Assembly: GCF_900100315.1 (NCBI RefSeq)
Contig: NZ_FNFF01000031.1
Coordinates: 1-32,142 of the forward strand
From: Streptomyces indicus
Lineage (GTDB): Bacteria; Actinomycetota; Actinomycetes; Streptomycetales; Streptomycetaceae
Direction: 5' to 3'
Length of the DNA: 32,142 bases
The notes under the pieces were generated by a model, which saw only the letters and a list, made by a program, of their open reading frames with translations, searched no databases and was not told where the DNA came from. How positions within the stretch are numbered: the stretch's first letter is position 1; each line of letters starts with the position of its first letter. Below, piece after piece: positions 30,357 through 32,142 of the stretch. The position numbers and the translations under genes were made by a program.

Positions 30357-30396
30357 ACGGCTCGGACAGCCCGTTCGTACGGGAGGTCCGAGCCGT
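30357..30396. terminator. Two-way terminator between convergent genes
   Basis: ACGGCTCGGAC (30357-30367) / GTCCGAGCCGT (30386-30396), 11 pairs, with an inner CCCGT-TCGT-ACGGG stem (30370-30383). It is followed by TTCTC on the + strand and serves the aminopeptidase gene, and probably the convergent ATPase gene too. Confidence 0.85.
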
Positions 30397-30438
30397 TCTC
30401 CTGTGCGGGGTGGGCGTCGCCCGCCGGCCGGTCCGGGG

Positions 30439-32142
30439 TCAGCGCCGCCGCGTACCGAAAATCGACCGCGAGATCTCGCGCCCGATCTGCGTACCGAGCG
30501 AGCGCGCAAGGGACTTGAAGATGCCGCTGCCGACCACCTGGTCGACCATCGAGGCGTCCTGCGGAGCAGCCTTGGCCGCCGCCCGCGCCTGCTTCTCGGC
30601 CTCCTTGGCGGCCTTCTCCGCCTCCTTCGCCTCCAGCTCGGCCTGCTTCCGGGCCTCCACCTCGGCCTGCTGCGCGGTGATCTTCTCGTACGCGGACTCC
30701 GGGTCGACCTCCTCCGCGTAACGGGAGTACAGGAGCGAGGACTTGACCGCCGCGTCCAGGACGGAGGCGTCGATCGGGCCCATCAGCGACTCGGGGGCGC
30801 GCAGCCGGGTCGCGGCCACCGGGGTCGGCGCGCCCTTCTCGCTCAGGACCGTGACCACGGCCTCACCGGTGCCGAGCTGCGTCAGCAACTCCTCCAGGTC
30901 GTACGAGGAGTTGGGGAAGGTCTTCACGGTCGCCTTGAGCGCCTTCTGGTCCTCCGGCGTGAACGCCCGCAGCGCGTGCTGCACGCGGTTGCCGAGCTGG
31001 GCGAGCACATCGGCCGGCACGTCCTTGGGCGTCTGCGTCACGAAGAACACACCGACACCCTTGGACCGGATGAGCCGCACGGTCTGCGTGATGGCTTCGA
31101 GGAAGGCCTTCGAGGCGCCGTTGAACAAGAGGTGCGCCTCGTCGAAGAAGAACACCAGCTTCGGCTTCTCCAGGTCGCCGACCTCGGGGAGGTTGTTGAA
31201 GAGGTCGGCCAGCATCCACATCAGAAACGTCGAGAACAGGTGCGGCTTGTCCTGCACGGCGGGCAGTTCGAGCACCGAGACCTGGCCGCGCCCGTCGGAG
31301 GCGGTGCGCAGGAACTCGCTCACGTCGAACTCGGGGTTGCCGAAGAACGGCGCCATGCCCTGCGCCTCGAAGGCGGTGAGCGCGCGCAGGATCACGCCGG
31401 CGGTCACGCTCGACAGGCCGCCTATGCCCTTGAGCTCGGGCTTGCCCTCGTCCGAGGTGAGGAAGGTGACCACGGCCCGCAGATCCTTGAGGTCGTGCAG
31501 CTCCAGACCCTTCGTATCGGCGTAGTGGAAGATCAGGCCGAGCGACTGCTCCTGCGTCTGGTTGAGCTGGAGCACCTTCGAGAGCAGCACGGGCCCGAAG
31601 CTGGTGACGGTCGCGCGTACGGGAATGCCGGGCCCGATCCCGCCGAGCGCGTAGAACTCCGTGGGGAACCCCTTCGCCTCCCAGGTCTGCCCCACGTCAC
31701 GGGCCCGCTCCTGCACCTTGTCGTTCGCCTCGCCGGGCGCGGAGATGCCGGAGACGTCGCCCTTGATGTCGGCGAGGAACACCGGGACGCCCTGCCCGGC
31801 CAGCTGCTCGGCGATGAGCTGGAGCGTCTTGGTCTTGCCGGTGCCGGTGGCGCCGGCGACCAGGCCGTGCCGGTTGAGCATGGACAGCGGGATACGGATC
31901 TGCGCCCCGGACAGGCACTGGCCGCCCCACAGCAGCGCCCCCAGATCGAGCGCCTCGCCGGTGAACGCGTACCCGGTGGCGATCTCGGCCGCCTCGGCGG
32001 GCAGCGCCTCACCGGGAGTGGGCGCGGGCCCGGGCGGCGCGGGCTCGGGAGCGGGCGCGCTCGCCGGCTCCGGAGGCGCGGGAGTGGGGTGGGCGCCTTC
32101 GGCGGGGGTGGGCGCGGGGCCGGGGGGTGCGGGGGCAGGGGC
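30439..32142 (-). CDS. HerA-like (DUF853) ATPase, partial at window edge
   Basis: 567 codons are visible; the 5' end lies beyond 32142. From the edge comes a Pro/Ala/Glu-rich segment (about 50 residues), then AEIATGYAFTGEALDLGALLWGG and IRIPLSMLNRHGLVAGATGTGKTKTLQLIAEQL (Walker A GATGTGKT). Walker B is KLVFFFDEAHLLFNG, with VFFVTQTPKDVPADVLAQLGNRVQHALR as sensor/arginine region. This is the helicase HerA-like/DUF853 family of hexameric FtsK/HerA ATPases. The C-terminus has a charged coiled coil of Ala/Glu/Lys (EAKEAEKAAKEAEKQARAAA) and a basic end RSIFGTRRR. The ATG at 31881 is internal, since the Walker-containing frame is open and conserved upstream. Cellular role unknown. Confidence 0.92.
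   Translation of the reverse strand, partial: APAPAPPGPAPTPAEGAHPTPAPPEPASAPAPEPAPPGPAPTPGEALPAEAAEIATGYAFTGEALDLGALLWGGQCLSGAQIRIPLSMLNRHGLVAGATGTGKTKTLQLIAEQLAGQGVPVFLADIKGDVSGISAPGEANDKVQERARDVGQTWEAKGFPTEFYALGGIGPGIPVRATVTSFGPVLLSKVLQLNQTQEQSLGLIFHYADTKGLELHDLKDLRAVVTFLTSDEGKPELKGIGGLSSVTAGVILRALTAFEAQGMAPFFGNPEFDVSEFLRTASDGRGQVSVLELPAVQDKPHLFSTFLMWMLADLFNNLPEVGDLEKPKLVFFFDEAHLLFNGASKAFLEAITQTVRLIRSKGVGVFFVTQTPKDVPADVLAQLGNRVQHALRAFTPEDQKALKATVKTFPNSSYDLEELLTQLGTGEAVVTVLSEKGAPTPVAATRLRAPESLMGPIDASVLDAAVKSSLLYSRYAEEVDPESAYEKITAQQAEVEARKQAELEAKEAEKAAKEAEKQARAAAKAAPQDASMVDQVVGSGIFKSLARSLGTQIGREISRSIFGTRRR

Noticed and set aside
1..32142. tRNA, rRNA, IS element or prophage
   Set aside because: No cloverleaf, rRNA-like stretch, transposase or phage structural gene could be recognised in either strand.

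Overview
The window is high-GC actinobacterial chromosome, almost certainly from Streptomyces or a close relative. The signs are strong G/C third-position bias, many GTG starts, leaderless-looking promoters, DUF6507, DUF6766, ABATE/CGNR and HDO-type proteins, a secreted VCBS-repeat protein and a secreted M28 aminopeptidase. No rRNA, tRNA, CRISPR array, IS element or biosynthetic megacluster was seen. All calls come from reading the sequence; no database search was run.

Left end (1-5340): a polymorphic-toxin island on the + strand. It holds an ESAT-6/WXG100-like protein, a DUF6507 protein, an 861-residue toxin whose C-terminus is a YwqJ-type deaminase (HAE and CxNC zinc motifs), a touching YwqK/MORN-type antitoxin, and two small unknown genes that look like further immunity proteins. 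Behind it, on the opposite strand, lies a start-less remnant (4802-5335) of a conserved protein. Uneven composition and the remnant suggest an exchange-prone locus.

5416-11173: a secreted VCBS/FG-GAP protein and a DUF1801 protein, then a minus-strand set (heme-oxygenase-like diiron enzyme, HemK2-like methyltransferase, CDGSH iron-sulfur protein). Divergent from it is a tightly coupled + operon (HAD phosphatase, lipoprotein, 27-residue membrane peptide, DUF6766 membrane protein). Short tandem repeats crowd the divergent junction.

11259-19840: small regulator/enzyme/efflux modules. They are an alpha/beta hydrolase with a divergent CGNR regulator; a second hydrolase behind a double TAACGnCGTTA operator; MarR with Bcr/CflA-type efflux and a PPOX-fold protein sharing a CTGC..TA..GCAG motif; a YdeI-like protein with a 21-bp perfect inverted repeat upstream; a WrbA-type flavoprotein divergent from TetR; and another MFS pump behind a 29-bp palindrome.

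19932-27911: an MMPL transporter with a sensor kinase/NarL response regulator pair, a PfkB sugar kinase, TetR with a self-operator, an MgtE magnesium channel and an HhH-GPD DNA glycosylase.

28036-32142: a small secreted protein, a 55-residue hydrophilic protein, a strong terminator, a secreted PA/M28 aminopeptidase, a two-way terminator, and a HerA-like ATPase that runs off the right edge.
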